A stretch of DNA of 41,420 nucleotides from the NCBI GenBank assembly GCA_963702535.1, contig CAVPDG010000005.1:1-41420 (forward strand), written 5' to 3'. The position numbers were made by a program, and so were the translations under genes. This DNA comes from CAVPDG01 sp963702535 (GTDB lineage Bacteria; Chloroflexota; Anaerolineae; Anaerolineales; UBA4823). The notes under the pieces were generated by a model. It did no database searches, was not told the origin of the DNA, and was given only the letters and a program-made list of their open reading frames with translations. Shown here in pieces: positions 1-10,085 of this stretch (positions within the stretch are counted from its first letter, which is position 1; each line of letters begins with the position of its first letter).

Positions 1-1731
1 CGATCCCTACAGTTTTGCTCATCCTGGTCACGATGATTGGGTTGAGCGTATATTTTTCTAGCTTTCTGCGCCAGATGTACTTGGGCGAGCTGGAAACCCA
101 GTTGGCAAACGAGGCGTTGCTGGTACGGGATGACCTGGTTGCTGCTTTATTAGAAGGCGCCAATCCAGCGACACTTGACCAATTAACCAGGCAGTGGGGA
201 AGCCTGGTAGAGGCGCGGATCACAGTCATCGCTCCTGATGGTGAAGTGATCGGTGAATCCGAACAAGACCGGGCGACCATGGAAAACCATGCCAATCGAC
301 CTGAGGTGATCCAGGCGTTAGCTCAAGGGGAGGGGCGGAGCATCCGCTACAGCGATACGGCCAGATACGATACGCTGTACTACGCGAAAATGGTCAAATC
401 GGGCGAGCAACCCCTGGCAATTATCCGTATTGCGATGCCCATTCAGGCTATTGATGCAAAGATCGCCAGGTTTCAGCGCAATCTGGCTGGCATGACGCTC
501 CTGGTAACGTTCCTGGTGGTGTTACTGACGCTGCTGATCGCCAACCGAACCACACGCCCGATCCGTGAGCTAACCAAAGCCGCTGAAAAAATGGCTGATG
601 GGGATCTCAACACGCGTATACCGGTTTCCAGCGATGATGAAATTGGGCAGTTATCCCGGGCGTTGAACCGTATGGCAGAGCAAATTCGCAACGAGGTGGA
701 GGCTCTGCAAACCGAGCAAGGGAAGCTAGAGGCTATCCTGCGACAGATGACAGATGGATTGGTCATGGTTGACGAAGAAGGCTCAATACGGATGATCAAC
801 CCGGCTGCTGAGGAGATGTTCGGGATATCGAGTGAGCAGTCTGCAGGTCGCTCGTTGGCAAGCGCTTTACGGCAATATCAGGTTGTAGATTTATGGCAGC
901 AAACGCGACGCAGCGGGGGAGTGCGCAGCATTTCCTTCGAAGTGACTTCAAAGCGTATCTATCTCCAGGGGATCGCGGTGTTATTGGAGCGGGAATTATC
1001 GGGTAGCATGTTGTTGTTATTCCAAAACCTTACCCGCCAACGATACCTTGAAACAGTCCGGCAGGATTTCATCAGTAATATTTCCCATGAGTTGCGCACT
1101 CCTCTGGCAGCCCTGAAAGCACTCACGGAAACGCTTGCAGAAGGCGCACTGGACGATCCTCCGGCTGCCCGCCGTTTTTTGGAGCAGATGGACGCAGAGG
1201 TGGATTCACTCAGCTTGATGGTTTCCGAACTGCTGGAGCTCTCCCGCATCGAATCGGGACGTGTGCCGTTAAACTTGAAGCCAACTGAGGCTTGCAAGAT
1301 TTTAGCCCCGGCAGTGGAGCGATTGGGTTTGCAAGCAGAGCGCTCTAATTTGGAGGTTCATCTGGATTGCCCGGAAGATTTACCGCTGGTTTTCGCAGAT
1401 CCTCAAAGGCTGGAACAGGTGGTTGTAAACCTGTTGCATAACGCCATCAAGTTCACACCAGGCGGTGGAAGGATCCAGGTATCGGCTCGAGAGGAAACAG
1501 GAGTGATCATCTTTTCCGTTGAGGATACAGGTATTGGGATTGCCGAAGAAGACTTACCGCGCATCTTCGAACGCTTCTTCAAGGCGGACCGGGCTCGCTC
1601 GAAAGGTGGGACGGGGTTAGGGCTTGGCGATTTCCCGCCACTTGGTGGAAGCGCACGGGGGTAAAATTTGGGTTGAGTCCGTCGAGGGTAAAGGCAGCTC
1701 TTTTCATTTTTCCATCCCTCTCGCTGGATAG
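1..1731 (+). CDS. Sensor histidine kinase, PhoR/PnpS-like (5' partial, one frameshift)
   Basis: Membrane two-component sensor kinase. The frame is open to the left edge, so the N-terminus lies outside; the first usable in-window start is a TTG at 15. Counting from there: a first membrane segment (about 1-20), an extracytoplasmic sensor region (25-150), a second membrane segment (157-177), a HAMP linker (178-230), a PAS domain (235-345), the HisKA box SHELRTP with phospho-accepting His near 358, the N box LLHNAIKFTPGGG, and the ATP-lid motifs EDTGIGI and GTGLGL. One extra base near 1624-1626 breaks the frame just after GTGLGL. The other frame carries the expected end (ISRHLVEAHGGKIWVESVEG...) to a TAG at 1729-1731. 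The order HAMP-PAS-HisKA-HATPase fits phosphate-type PhoR/PnpS sensors, but no partner regulator is visible, so the stimulus is unknown. The shift is probably a sequencing error. Confidence 0.9.
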
Positions 1732-1871
1732 GGATATTTCCGGGAAATCCTTGTTGGTCAGGAGCGATGGTCCCTGTGTTGACTGTTAACCAATCCTTTA
1801 CAGGTTATTGATGGATTGTTTACCTCTCCCACTGGAAGTTTTATCCAAGCGTGTTATCCTTATGCAGCAGA

Positions 1872-2309
1872 ATGAAAAAAGTTCTTTTCTTGTGTACGGG
1901 TAATTCATGCCGGTCGCAGATGGCGGAGGCCATTGTCAACGCACGCCTGGGAGATCGCTGGCAGGCTTTCAGCGCGGGTACCCGTCCGGCAGGTTATGTG
2001 CATCCAATGGCGATCCAGGTTCTGCAGGAGATCGGAATCGAGCATCATGGTCGGTCAAAGAGCATTGAAGAAATCAGGGATATTCCCTTCAACCTGGTGG
2101 TTACGGTTTGTGATTCGGCGGCAGAGGAATGCCCGGTGTGGCTGGGCGTGGGGCAGCGGGTTCACATGGGATTCCCTGACCCAGCGCACGTTACAGGTAC
2201 ATGGGAAGCGGTGGTGAGGGAATTTCGCGATGTGCGCGATGCGATAGCGGAAAAGATGGCGGAATTATTGGTGTCAGGAGATGATCATGCGCATCTTGGT
2301 AACCAATGA
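1872..2309 (+). CDS. arsC: Arsenate reductase, thioredoxin-coupled (low-MW phosphatase fold)
   Basis: Cytoplasmic enzyme reducing arsenate to arsenite for export, with thioredoxin as reductant. The start at 1872 was chosen over the upstream GTG (1851) because the protein then begins MKKVLFLCTGNSCRSQMAE, the phosphatase P-loop CX5R with catalytic Cys8 and Arg14. The Cys80 and Cys87 pair in VCDSAAEECP is the redox relay that separates this family from ordinary low-MW tyrosine phosphatases, and the DP of FPDPAH is the general-acid region. The length of 145 residues is normal for the family. No ars repressor or efflux pump is next to it in the window. The C-terminus (SGDDHAHLGNQ) overlaps a short reading frame with its own ribosome site at 2287. 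Confidence 0.92.
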   Translation: MKKVLFLCTGNSCRSQMAEAIVNARLGDRWQAFSAGTRPAGYVHPMAIQVLQEIGIEHHGRSKSIEEIRDIPFNLVVTVCDSAAEECPVWLGVGQRVHMGFPDPAHVTGTWEAVVREFRDVRDAIAEKMAELLVSGDDHAHLGNQ

Positions 2310-2355
2310 TGAGGCAATGGGAGTGGGACACAGGTTATCGAGAAGCAACATATGA
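2287..2355 (+). other. Short reading frame resembling the start of SurE (possible remnant)
   Basis: An AGGAG six bases before an ATG at 2287 opens a 22-codon frame beginning MRILVTNDEA, which looks like the SurE nucleotidase start (MRILVTNDDG). Similarity stops after about ten residues and the frame ends at 2355, before the hairpin. It overlaps the end of arsC. It could be a truncated surE remnant or chance; nothing shows that it is functional. Confidence 0.25.
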
Positions 2356-2356
2356 A

Positions 2357-2386
2357 GAGATCGCCGGCATATCTGCCAGCGATCTC
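2357..2386. terminator. Hairpin between convergent arsC and asnS
   Basis: A 13-bp stem (GAGATCGCCGGCA at 2357-2369 with TGCCAGCGATCTC at 2374-2386, one mismatch) encloses a 4-nt loop. It sits between the stops of two convergent genes, which suits a bidirectional terminator. The tract after it is only weakly T-rich (ATTGATTT), so strength is uncertain. Confidence 0.55.
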
Positions 2387-2420
2387 ATTGATTTCAGATC
2401 GATCAACTTATAAGGATCAC

Positions 2421-3768
2421 TCAAGGGTAGACGCGCTTGATGGTGCGTGGAAAGGCGATGGTCTCACGGATGTGCTGGATGCCGGTCAACCAGGAAACCG
2501 TGCGCTCCACCCCCAGCCCGAAGCCGGAGTGGGGCACGCTGCCGTAGCTGCGCAGGTCCAGATACCATTGGAAGGCATCCTCCGGCAGGTTGTGCTGGCG
2601 CAGCCTGGAGCAGCAGATCGTAGTCTGAGATGCGCTCGCTGCCGCCGATGATCTCACCATATCCTTCCGGCGCCAGCAGGTCGACGCTCTTGCAAACTTC
2701 CGGTCTGCCCGGCCAAGGCTCCATATAGAAAGCCTTGACCTGGGTCGGATAGCCATAGACGAAAACCGGCTTGCCGAAGCGCTGGGTGAGCGCGGTCTCG
2801 TGCGGCGAGCCAAAATCCATCCCCCACTCGATCTTGAGCAGTTCTTTCTGCTCCGGGTCGTCGGTCTCGGCGCGGATCTGCTTGATGATCTCCAACGCAT
2901 CATCATAAGATATGCGTGGGAACGGCGGCTGGACTGCCTCCAGCAGGGTGGTATCCCGCCCCAGCGACTTCAGCTCGGCGGCGCGCTCGTACAGCATGCT
3001 CTGAACAATGTGGCTGACAAATTGCTCCTCGATCTCCATCAGCTGATCCAGGTCGCAGAAGGCTACTTCCGGCTCCACCATCCAGAACTCGGTCAGGTGG
3101 CGGCGGGTCTTGGATTTTTCGGCGCGGAAGGTGGGGCCAAAACAATATACTTTGCCAAAGGCAAAGATGTTGGCCTCGTTATAAAGCTGCCCGCACTGCG
3201 CCAGGTAAGCCACGCCTTCATCGAAGTAAGGCGTCTCGAACAGGGTCGTGGTGCCTTCGCAGGCTGCCGGGGTCAGGATCGGGGTATCCATGTGGGTGTA
3301 GCCGTTGGTATCCAGCCACTCCCGAATGGCGCTGATGACCGCGGTGCGCACGCGCAGGATCGCCCACTGGCTGGGCATGCGGATCCACAGGTGGCGGTTA
3401 TCCAGGACAAAATCAACGCCGTGCTCTTTGAGCGCCAGTGGATAATCTCCGGCTGCCGCCTGCACGACCTGCAGGTCATTGACGCCCAACTTCGTAGCCG
3501 CCTGGGATGCCGGGAGCGCGGCTATCTGGCGCGCACGTTACCTGTGATGATGACGGAGGATTCCTGCGGCAAGGCGCATGATCTGGTCAAACAACTCGGC
3601 CGGCAGGTCGTTCTTGAAGGCCACGCACTGGGCAAAGCCCGAGCCATCGCGCACCAGCAAGAAAACCAGCTTGCCTTTGTCGGTGCGGTTGTACACCCAG
3701 CCCTGCAGGGTGACTTCCTGGCCATCGTATTGTGCGATTTGTTCAACACGAATAGTGGCTGGCATCAT
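2421..3768 (-). CDS. asnS: Asparagine--tRNA ligase (at least four frameshifts)
   Basis: Class II aminoacyl-tRNA synthetase charging tRNA-Asn. The N-terminal OB-fold anticodon-binding domain starts MMPATIRVEQIAQYDGQEV. The catalytic core has motif 2 around FRAEKSKTRRHLTEFWMVEPE and motif 3 around GFGLGVERTVSWLTGI, ending IKRVYP. The start has a good ribosome site (AAAGGA, 6-7 bases before ATG). The reading frame is broken near 3568, 3531 and 3491 (one extra base each on the coding strand) and near 2605-2612. Re-joining gives a continuous protein of about 449 residues, as expected. The gene lies 22 bp downstream of aspS on the same strand, so the two are probably one operon under the aspS leader. 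The breaks are most likely sequencing errors because every motif is intact across them. Confidence 0.9.
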
Positions 3769-3790
3769 GTGATCATCCTTTCCTCGACGC

Positions 3791-5555
<1,765 letters not shown>

Positions 5556-5570
5556 GGTTTTCCTCCAGCA

Positions 5571-5664
5571 TAAAAATAAATCGCCCTTCGCTGTTAGCGT
5601 CGGGCGATTGTCTGGTGTAGCCTAAGATCAGCAACCTGGCAGGCTGAACGCTTCCGCCCGACGC
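5571..5664 (-). promoter_or_regulatory. Attenuator-like leader of aspS-asnS: terminator with competing antiterminator arm
   Basis: On the minus strand, a strong intrinsic terminator hairpin (arms 5602-5609 and 5579-5586, inner CGCT/AGCG stem, then TTTATTTTT) ends about 16 bases before the aspS ATG. Further upstream in the same leader, 5655-5664 reads GCGTCGGGCG in the RNA sense. It is perfectly complementary over 10 bases to 5597-5606, which contains most of the terminator's 5' arm. The two pairings exclude each other, the hallmark of transcription attenuation. A canonical T-box sequence was not found; only a partial CGACCGCG near 5670 is reminiscent of it. The sensing element is unknown. Alternatively the hairpin simply ends transcription from xre. 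Confidence 0.55.
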
Positions 5665-5749
5665 GCGGTCGTGGGATTATTATTATCGTTAGCGTTCGCG
5701 GGAGGCTGCCTGGTGATCATCAATCGCTCTTGCCTGAATAAGTTGGTGA

Positions 5750-5758
5750 ATTATAGCA
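5750..5758 (-). promoter_or_regulatory. Extended -10 promoter for aspS-asnS
   Basis: The minus strand reads TGCTATAAT, a perfect extended -10 element, placing a start site near 5743 and giving a leader of about 190 nt. No good -35 hexamer is visible, which is typical for extended -10 promoters. Confidence 0.5.
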
Positions 5759-5799
5759 CGGAGGTTTCGAAAGGGGGAGAGGCAGCATTGACCGCTGTG

Positions 5800-6423
5800 C
5801 TATGTATCGCTTTCTTTTCCGGACGTCAGGTGATACTCCAGTGGACTTTCGCCCTTATTGAATCCGCTCAGTACGATCAATACCTGCGTTTGGGTGGCGC
5901 CTGAATTGCGCCAGCGATGCTCCAGTTGAGCGGAGAAGAGCAGGCTATCACCGGGGCTCAGGCTGAAGCGCTGCCCTTCGACTTCGTAGTCCAGCGTTCC
6001 GCTAAGGCACAGAACGAACTCGTGCCCGCTGTGCAGCATGGTGAATTGCCCACTGTTGGCGCCACGCTCCAGGCTGAGCATGAGCGGCTCAACGCCGCCG
6101 GTGAACTCCTCCCCGCCAAGACCTTCCCAAATCCCACGCGGCACCGGGATGCGCGTGCGCTCTCCAGATTTGCGGAAGACGATATTGCGCCTGGGAGGCT
6201 CCAGCCGGAAAAAGGCGGTGATGGGTACACCGAGGGCATCGGCAATCTTATACAGCGTGCTCACTGAGGGTGAGGTCCGCGAGCGCTCGATCATGCTCAA
6301 TGCGTTGGTGGATAGTCCGCTGGCGCGCGCCAGGTTACGCAGGGACAGGCCGCGCTCCTGGCGCAGCTCGCGCAGCCGGGAGCCGACATCAATCGATTGC
6401 AGGTCGTTCGTTTTTTCATCCAT
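5800..6423 (-). CDS. XRE-family transcriptional regulator with cupin sensor domain
   Basis: DNA-binding regulator of the HTH-cupin class. Residues about 15-70 form the helix-turn-helix (RLRELRQERGLSLRNLARAS followed by GLSTNALSMIERSRTSPSVSTL). The C-terminal half is a cupin_2 barrel (HSGHEFVLCLSGTLDYEVEGQRFSL... then LEHRWRNSG) that in relatives binds a small effector. The ATG at 6423 was chosen because GGAGG lies 6-7 bases before it; the longer frame to 6453 lacks a ribosome site. A perfect inverted repeat about 58 bp upstream overlaps a likely -10 and could be its own operator. Members of this class control polyamine, amino-acid or antibiotic responses; the ligand here is not known. Confidence 0.88.
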   Translation of the reverse strand: MDEKTNDLQSIDVGSRLRELRQERGLSLRNLARASGLSTNALSMIERSRTSPSVSTLYKIADALGVPITAFFRLEPPRRNIVFRKSGERTRIPVPRGIWEGLGGEEFTGGVEPLMLSLERGANSGQFTMLHSGHEFVLCLSGTLDYEVEGQRFSLSPGDSLLFSAQLEHRWRNSGATQTQVLIVLSGFNKGESPLEYHLTSGKESDT

Positions 6424-6763
6424 GCGCGCCTCCGTTGTCCTAGTCGCTGGCAAGAGGGGATGCCAGCCGGAATTGGTGTATTATCGCATATTCTGCGATA
6501 AATTCTGGCAGGTTTCCAGCATCTCTCGTGTGCCGGGCGTATGCCAGTGTATGACAAAGGGGTAAGCCTTCTGAAGAGTCTTCAAAGAAAATCCGGAAAA
6601 TCAATATTAATCTTACACTCATATAGGGTAAAATACGCGAGTGTGCCGGTATTGTAGTCTTCGCTTGGCGTTTCCCGGGATTCAGCGGACAGGTTCAAGG
6701 CGCGCAGCGAAGGATTGGGTTTGCCTCTACCCGGCTTATTTCCCCGATTGAGGAGAAGCGAAC
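6424..6763. other. Divergent intergenic region between xre and the cytochrome locus
   Basis: 340 bp without a gene. It holds the xre operator/promoter candidate (6481-6501), a small perfect palindrome TGAAGA-g-TCTTCA at 6572-6584, and a possible plus-strand -10 (TAAAAT, 6629-6634) for the cytochrome genes with no convincing -35. GAGGAG precedes the ATG at 6764. Confidence 0.6.
6481..6501. promoter_or_regulatory. Inverted repeat, probable xre operator
   Basis: TTATCGCA and TGCGATAA form a perfect 8-bp inverted repeat with 5 bp between. On the minus strand it contains GATAAT, a likely -10 for xre, so binding there would shut off the gene; autorepression is common for XRE proteins. The binding protein is inferred. 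Confidence 0.45.
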
Positions 6764-8027
6764 ATGGCTCGTAGGTCGATCTTCTGCGTAGGAGTGGTAC
6801 TTTTATTGGCAATTCTCCTGGCTGCCTGCGCCGGGCAAAGGGGTCCGGTTGGACCGGCTGGTCCGGCTGGACCGCAGGGAGCGAAAGGCGAGCAAGGCGA
6901 AAAGGGACCACCGGGACCGCAGGGCGAGGCTGCAGAGGCGACTGTGGCTGAATATGCCGGCTCGGTTGTATGCAGCGGTTGCCATCAAGAGATCTACGAT
7001 GTTTTTATGAAGTCGGGGCACCCCTGGATCATGAATCCGGTTGCGGATGGCAAGCCGCCGGCATACCCGAGCAGCACGCTAAACCAGCCGCCCGAGGGTT
7101 ATGGCTGGGAAGATATCTCTTACGTGATCGGCGGCTATAACCGGAAAGCGTTGTTCATGGACCAAGATGGTTACATCATCACTGCTAAACCCGGCGCGGT
7201 GTCCGGCGATGACACTTACCTGAACCAGTACAACTATGCCAACTCCCTCCTCGATCAAGATGCCGGCTGGGTTGCGGCTCACTCAGGGGAAATAGATCTC
7301 CAATCCGACTGCGGGTCATGCCATACAACGGGCTACAGCCCCAATGGGTAACCAGGATAATTTGCCTGGTATCGTGGGGACGTGGGCAGATCCTGGCGTG
7401 CAGTGTGAGGCTTGCCATGGTCCCGGGAGCCTGCATATCAAGAATCCGGCAAATGTCGATATGGAAATTGAGCGCGACGCTGAAGCCTGTGGGGATTGTC
7501 ACCGGAGCGGCGAAGTGAATCGGGTGACAGCCAGTGATGGATTTGTGCATCTTAATTCCCAGTACAATGAACTTTTCCAGAGCAAGCATCTGGCACTTGA
7601 TTGCACCACATGCCACGATGCGCACGCGGGGGTTGTGCAGCTCGAAGACGCCGGGCTGGAGCCGACGCGAACTACCTGCGAGAACTGCCACTGGGAAGAG
7701 GCGAGATTCCAGAAGAATGAGCTGCATAAAAATATGAGCTTAGCCTGCGTGGAATGCCACATGCCGCGCATGGGTACGGCAGCCTGGAGCGATGCGGCTA
7801 AGTTTACCGGAGACGTCCGCAGCCATCTTATGGCGATCGATCCGTATCAGATCGAGCAGTATGAGACGATCACCGATACGAATGGGATTGCGGCTCAATT
7901 CGCGCTCTCAGAGATCGGATTGAACTTTGCCTGCCGCCACTGCCATGGCGCCGGCAGGGGTACGGCGAAAACCGATCAAGAATTGATCGACGCCTCGGTG
8001 GGCTATCACGATCGACCGGCGCCTTGA
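6764..8027 (+). CDS. Octaheme c-type cytochrome lipoprotein with collagen-like stalk (one frameshift)
   Basis: Exported electron carrier. The N-terminus is a lipoprotein signal ending LLAAC, so the protein should be lipid-anchored outside the membrane. It is followed directly by about eleven Gly-X-Y triplets (residues about 24-56, many GPA, GPQ, GEK), a collagen-like stalk. The rest carries eight CxxCH heme sites: CSGCH, CGSCH, CEACH, CGDCH, CTTCH, CENCH, CVECH and CRHCH. The spacing (CHTTGY, then CEACHGPG) resembles cytochrome c554-like multiheme proteins and matches the next gene. An extra G near 7347-7349 breaks the frame; the continuation SPNGNQDNLPGIVG restores it. About 421 residues. 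No catalytic CxxCK site is seen, so it is probably an electron-transfer protein rather than a nitrite or tetrathionate reductase. Confidence 0.85.
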
Positions 8028-8128
8028 ATCCCCGGATAACGAACGATCTGCACAGTTCTTGAAGGGCTGCGCAGATTATTGCTTATTGGTAAGGTTTCTG
8101 GATTATTCGCATGATCTTTGTATGACGG

Positions 8129-8157
8129 TTGAATGAATATCAAATAATCTTTATGAC
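8129..8157 (+). promoter_or_regulatory. Possible promoter before second cytochrome gene
   Basis: TTGAAT (8129-8134), 17 bp, TATGAC (8152-8157). Both boxes are imperfect, so this is only a candidate for an internal promoter in the 228-bp gap between the two octaheme cytochrome genes. Confidence 0.25.
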
Positions 8158-8186
8158 CTTTATCACTATCCAATTCCCCTAAATTC

Positions 8187-8220
8187 AATCAAAATATGCT
8201 GGAATCAGCATGCTTTGATT
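8187..8220. promoter_or_regulatory. Long interrupted inverted repeat upstream of octaheme cytochrome 2
   Basis: AATCAAA (8187-8193) and ATGCTG (8196-8201), GAAT spacer, CAGCAT (8206-8211) and TTTGATT (8214-8220). Both arm pairs are perfect, with a 2x2 mismatch between them. It lies 36 bp before the ATG at 8256 and has no T tract, so an operator or mRNA structure is more likely than a terminator. Confidence 0.45.
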
Positions 8221-8255
8221 CAAGCAGCAAGGCTATTAACGTGGAGAAGAGAATA

Positions 8256-9253
8256 ATGAAACGTGTATCGTTGCACAATCCGTACACTCCGTGGCTGGTA
8301 TTCAGCACTCTTTTTTTGGTTTGCCTGGCTGCAGGAGCATTCTTCGGAATGAACTCAAAAGCGCGATCGCATCCCCTTCTAGAGCGGTTCAGGCGCAGGG
8401 CACGGGAACATATGCTGGACCGGAGGCATGCAAGAACTGCCATGAGGAGTTATACAACACCTGGGAATCCACACGCCATGCCCAGGCATTCTCTTCACCG
8501 ATCTTCCAGCGAGATTGGCAGGCAGAGGGCTCGGATTTTACCTGCCTGGAATGCCATACCACCGGCTATGACCTGACCAAGAGCACTTATTCACATGAAG
8601 GTGTCACCTGCGAATCATGCCATGGACCTTTCCAGCCGGGGCACCCGCAAACTCTGATGCCGCAGAAACCGGACGCCGAGCTTTGCAGCGCCTGTCATAA
8701 GACGACTACGAATGAGTGGCTGGCAAGCCCGCATAACAAAGCAAATATCCAATGCCAGGCATGCCACAACCCACACTCTCAGACACCCCGGGCAGCCACG
8801 GTCACCGATCTGTGCACGAATTGCCATAAGGAAATGCAAGATACCTTTGCGCACGGTACCCACGCGGAGGCAGGGCTGGAGTGCAGCAATTGCCATATGT
8901 ACACCGCGCCCCGCACCGGGGACGCGATCATGGGTTTGGTTCCTACCGGGCATACCTTCACGGTCGGCTCCGAGGCTTGCATCGGATGCCACCAGGATAC
9001 TGTGCACACCCGAGATACGATCGTGAGGCTGAGCGGTCAGGAAGAAGGTGTGCCTGAAGTGGATACTGAAGCGTTGAAACAGCAGCTCAGCGAGCAGGAG
9101 ATGACCATCAAAGACCTGGAAGGGCAGAGCACGGTGCGTCTCTATACCGGTCTGGTGCAGGGGGCGATCGTCGGCTTGATTATCGGTGGGACAGCAGCCT
9201 GGATAGTAAGCAAGCGGATCAAGATCGTTGAGGAGGCAGAGGAAGAAGAATGA
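8256..9253 (+). CDS. Membrane-anchored octaheme c-type cytochrome (one frameshift)
   Basis: Second octaheme cytochrome of the locus. It starts MKRVSLHNPYTPW with GGAGAAGAG before the ATG, followed by an N-terminal membrane helix (about 12-30). One base is missing or two are extra between about 8350 and 8385. The other frame carries eight CxxCH sites: CKNCH, CLECH, CESCH, CSACH, CQACH, CTNCH, CSNCH and CIGCH. A predicted coiled stretch (VDTEALKQQLSEQEMTIKDLE) leads to a C-terminal membrane helix (GLVQGAIVGLIIGGTAAWIV) and an acidic tail EEAEEEE. The heme pattern parallels the previous gene, suggesting a duplication, but here the domain is held at both ends by helices. The stop overlaps the next start (ATGA), indicating coupled translation with the FeS subunit. 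Function inferred: electron transfer between the FeS/NrfD subunits and outer carriers. Confidence 0.83.
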
Positions 9254-10083
9254 GCAAGAAAAAAACGAAGGTGAAGGTCGAACTGACGCGCCGCGATTTC
9301 TTAACGGTAGCCGGCGCAGCGGTTGGCTCGATCGCAGCAGCTCAATTCCTGACGACGGGACCATTATCGCCATTTTCACAGCTGAAGCAAAGCCAGCTTG
9401 AAGGGATTCCCGAGACGGGGCATGGCGCCCATACCGGAGAGTTCCATTGGGGAATGGTGATCAACCTGGATGCCTGCATTGGATGCGAATATTGCTTGCG
9501 GGCTTGCTCTGCCAATAATGATGTCCGCCCCGAAAAGCCATGGAATATCGTGGTAGAGGAGAAGACATCCACAGGGCACATCTTTTATTTCAGCCGTCCT
9601 TGCTTGCACTGCCAAAATGCGCCTTGTATCGAGGTGTGCCCGGTGAAAGCCACTTATCACCGGGATGACGGATTGGTAGTGATGGATTACACGCGCTGCA
9701 TCGGCTGCCGGTACTGCCAGGTTGCTTGCCCTTACGATGCGCGACGGTTTAACTGGTCGGCGCCGGATTATGAGAATCCATACGTGCCGACCTATGGGAC
9801 GCCCGAAGTAGAGCGGCGGCCACGCGGCGTGGTAGAGAAATGTACTTTTTGCATCCAGCGCATCGACGCTGCCCTGGAAAGCGGTTTGATGCCCGGTGAA
9901 GACCCGAGCGCAAGCCCGGCGTGTGTCAATATCTGCCCGGTGGGAGCGCGAACTTTCGGGAACCTCAAAGATCCCAACAGTACGATCTCAAAAGTGCTTA
10001 AAGACAACCCGACCATTCGCCTGCGCGAGGAGCTTGGCGCTGAGCCCAGCGTTTACTATATCCCGCCGAAGGAGGGATTGTAG
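9250..10083 (+). CDS. Tat-exported 4x[4Fe-4S] ferredoxin subunit, NrfC/HmcB-like
   Basis: Iron-sulfur electron-transfer subunit placed on the outer face of the membrane. The twin-arginine signal TRRDFLTVAGAA is at residues about 13-24. Four cysteine groups follow: CIGCEYCLRAC, CLHCQNAPCIEVCP, CIGCRYCQVACP, and CTFC paired with CVNICP, which is the arrangement of NrfC/PsrB/DmsB/HmcB proteins binding four cubane clusters. The length (277) is close to family norm. It overlaps the upstream cytochrome stop by 4 bp and is followed 2 bp later by the NrfD partner, so the pair should form one complex. No molybdopterin catalytic subunit is present, so the FeS protein probably links NrfD to the cytochromes. 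Confidence 0.93.
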   Translation: MSKKKTKVKVELTRRDFLTVAGAAVGSIAAAQFLTTGPLSPFSQLKQSQLEGIPETGHGAHTGEFHWGMVINLDACIGCEYCLRACSANNDVRPEKPWNIVVEEKTSTGHIFYFSRPCLHCQNAPCIEVCPVKATYHRDDGLVVMDYTRCIGCRYCQVACPYDARRFNWSAPDYENPYVPTYGTPEVERRPRGVVEKCTFCIQRIDAALESGLMPGEDPSASPACVNICPVGARTFGNLKDPNSTISKVLKDNPTIRLREELGAEPSVYYIPPKEGL

Positions 10084-10085
10084 AA

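Noticed and set aside
5560..5760. Canonical T-box riboswitch before aspS
   Set aside because: A terminator and competing arm exist, but the conserved T-box sequence and a specifier loop could not be found; reported as an attenuator-like leader only.
5671..5904. 77-codon plus-strand frame in the aspS leader
   Set aside because: Overlaps the promoter, leader and 3' end of xre on the other strand, with no ribosome site or known family.
6764..8027. Octaheme nitrite or tetrathionate reductase
   Set aside because: All eight sites are CxxCH; the lysine-ligated catalytic heme motif (CxxCK) and catalytic residues were not seen.
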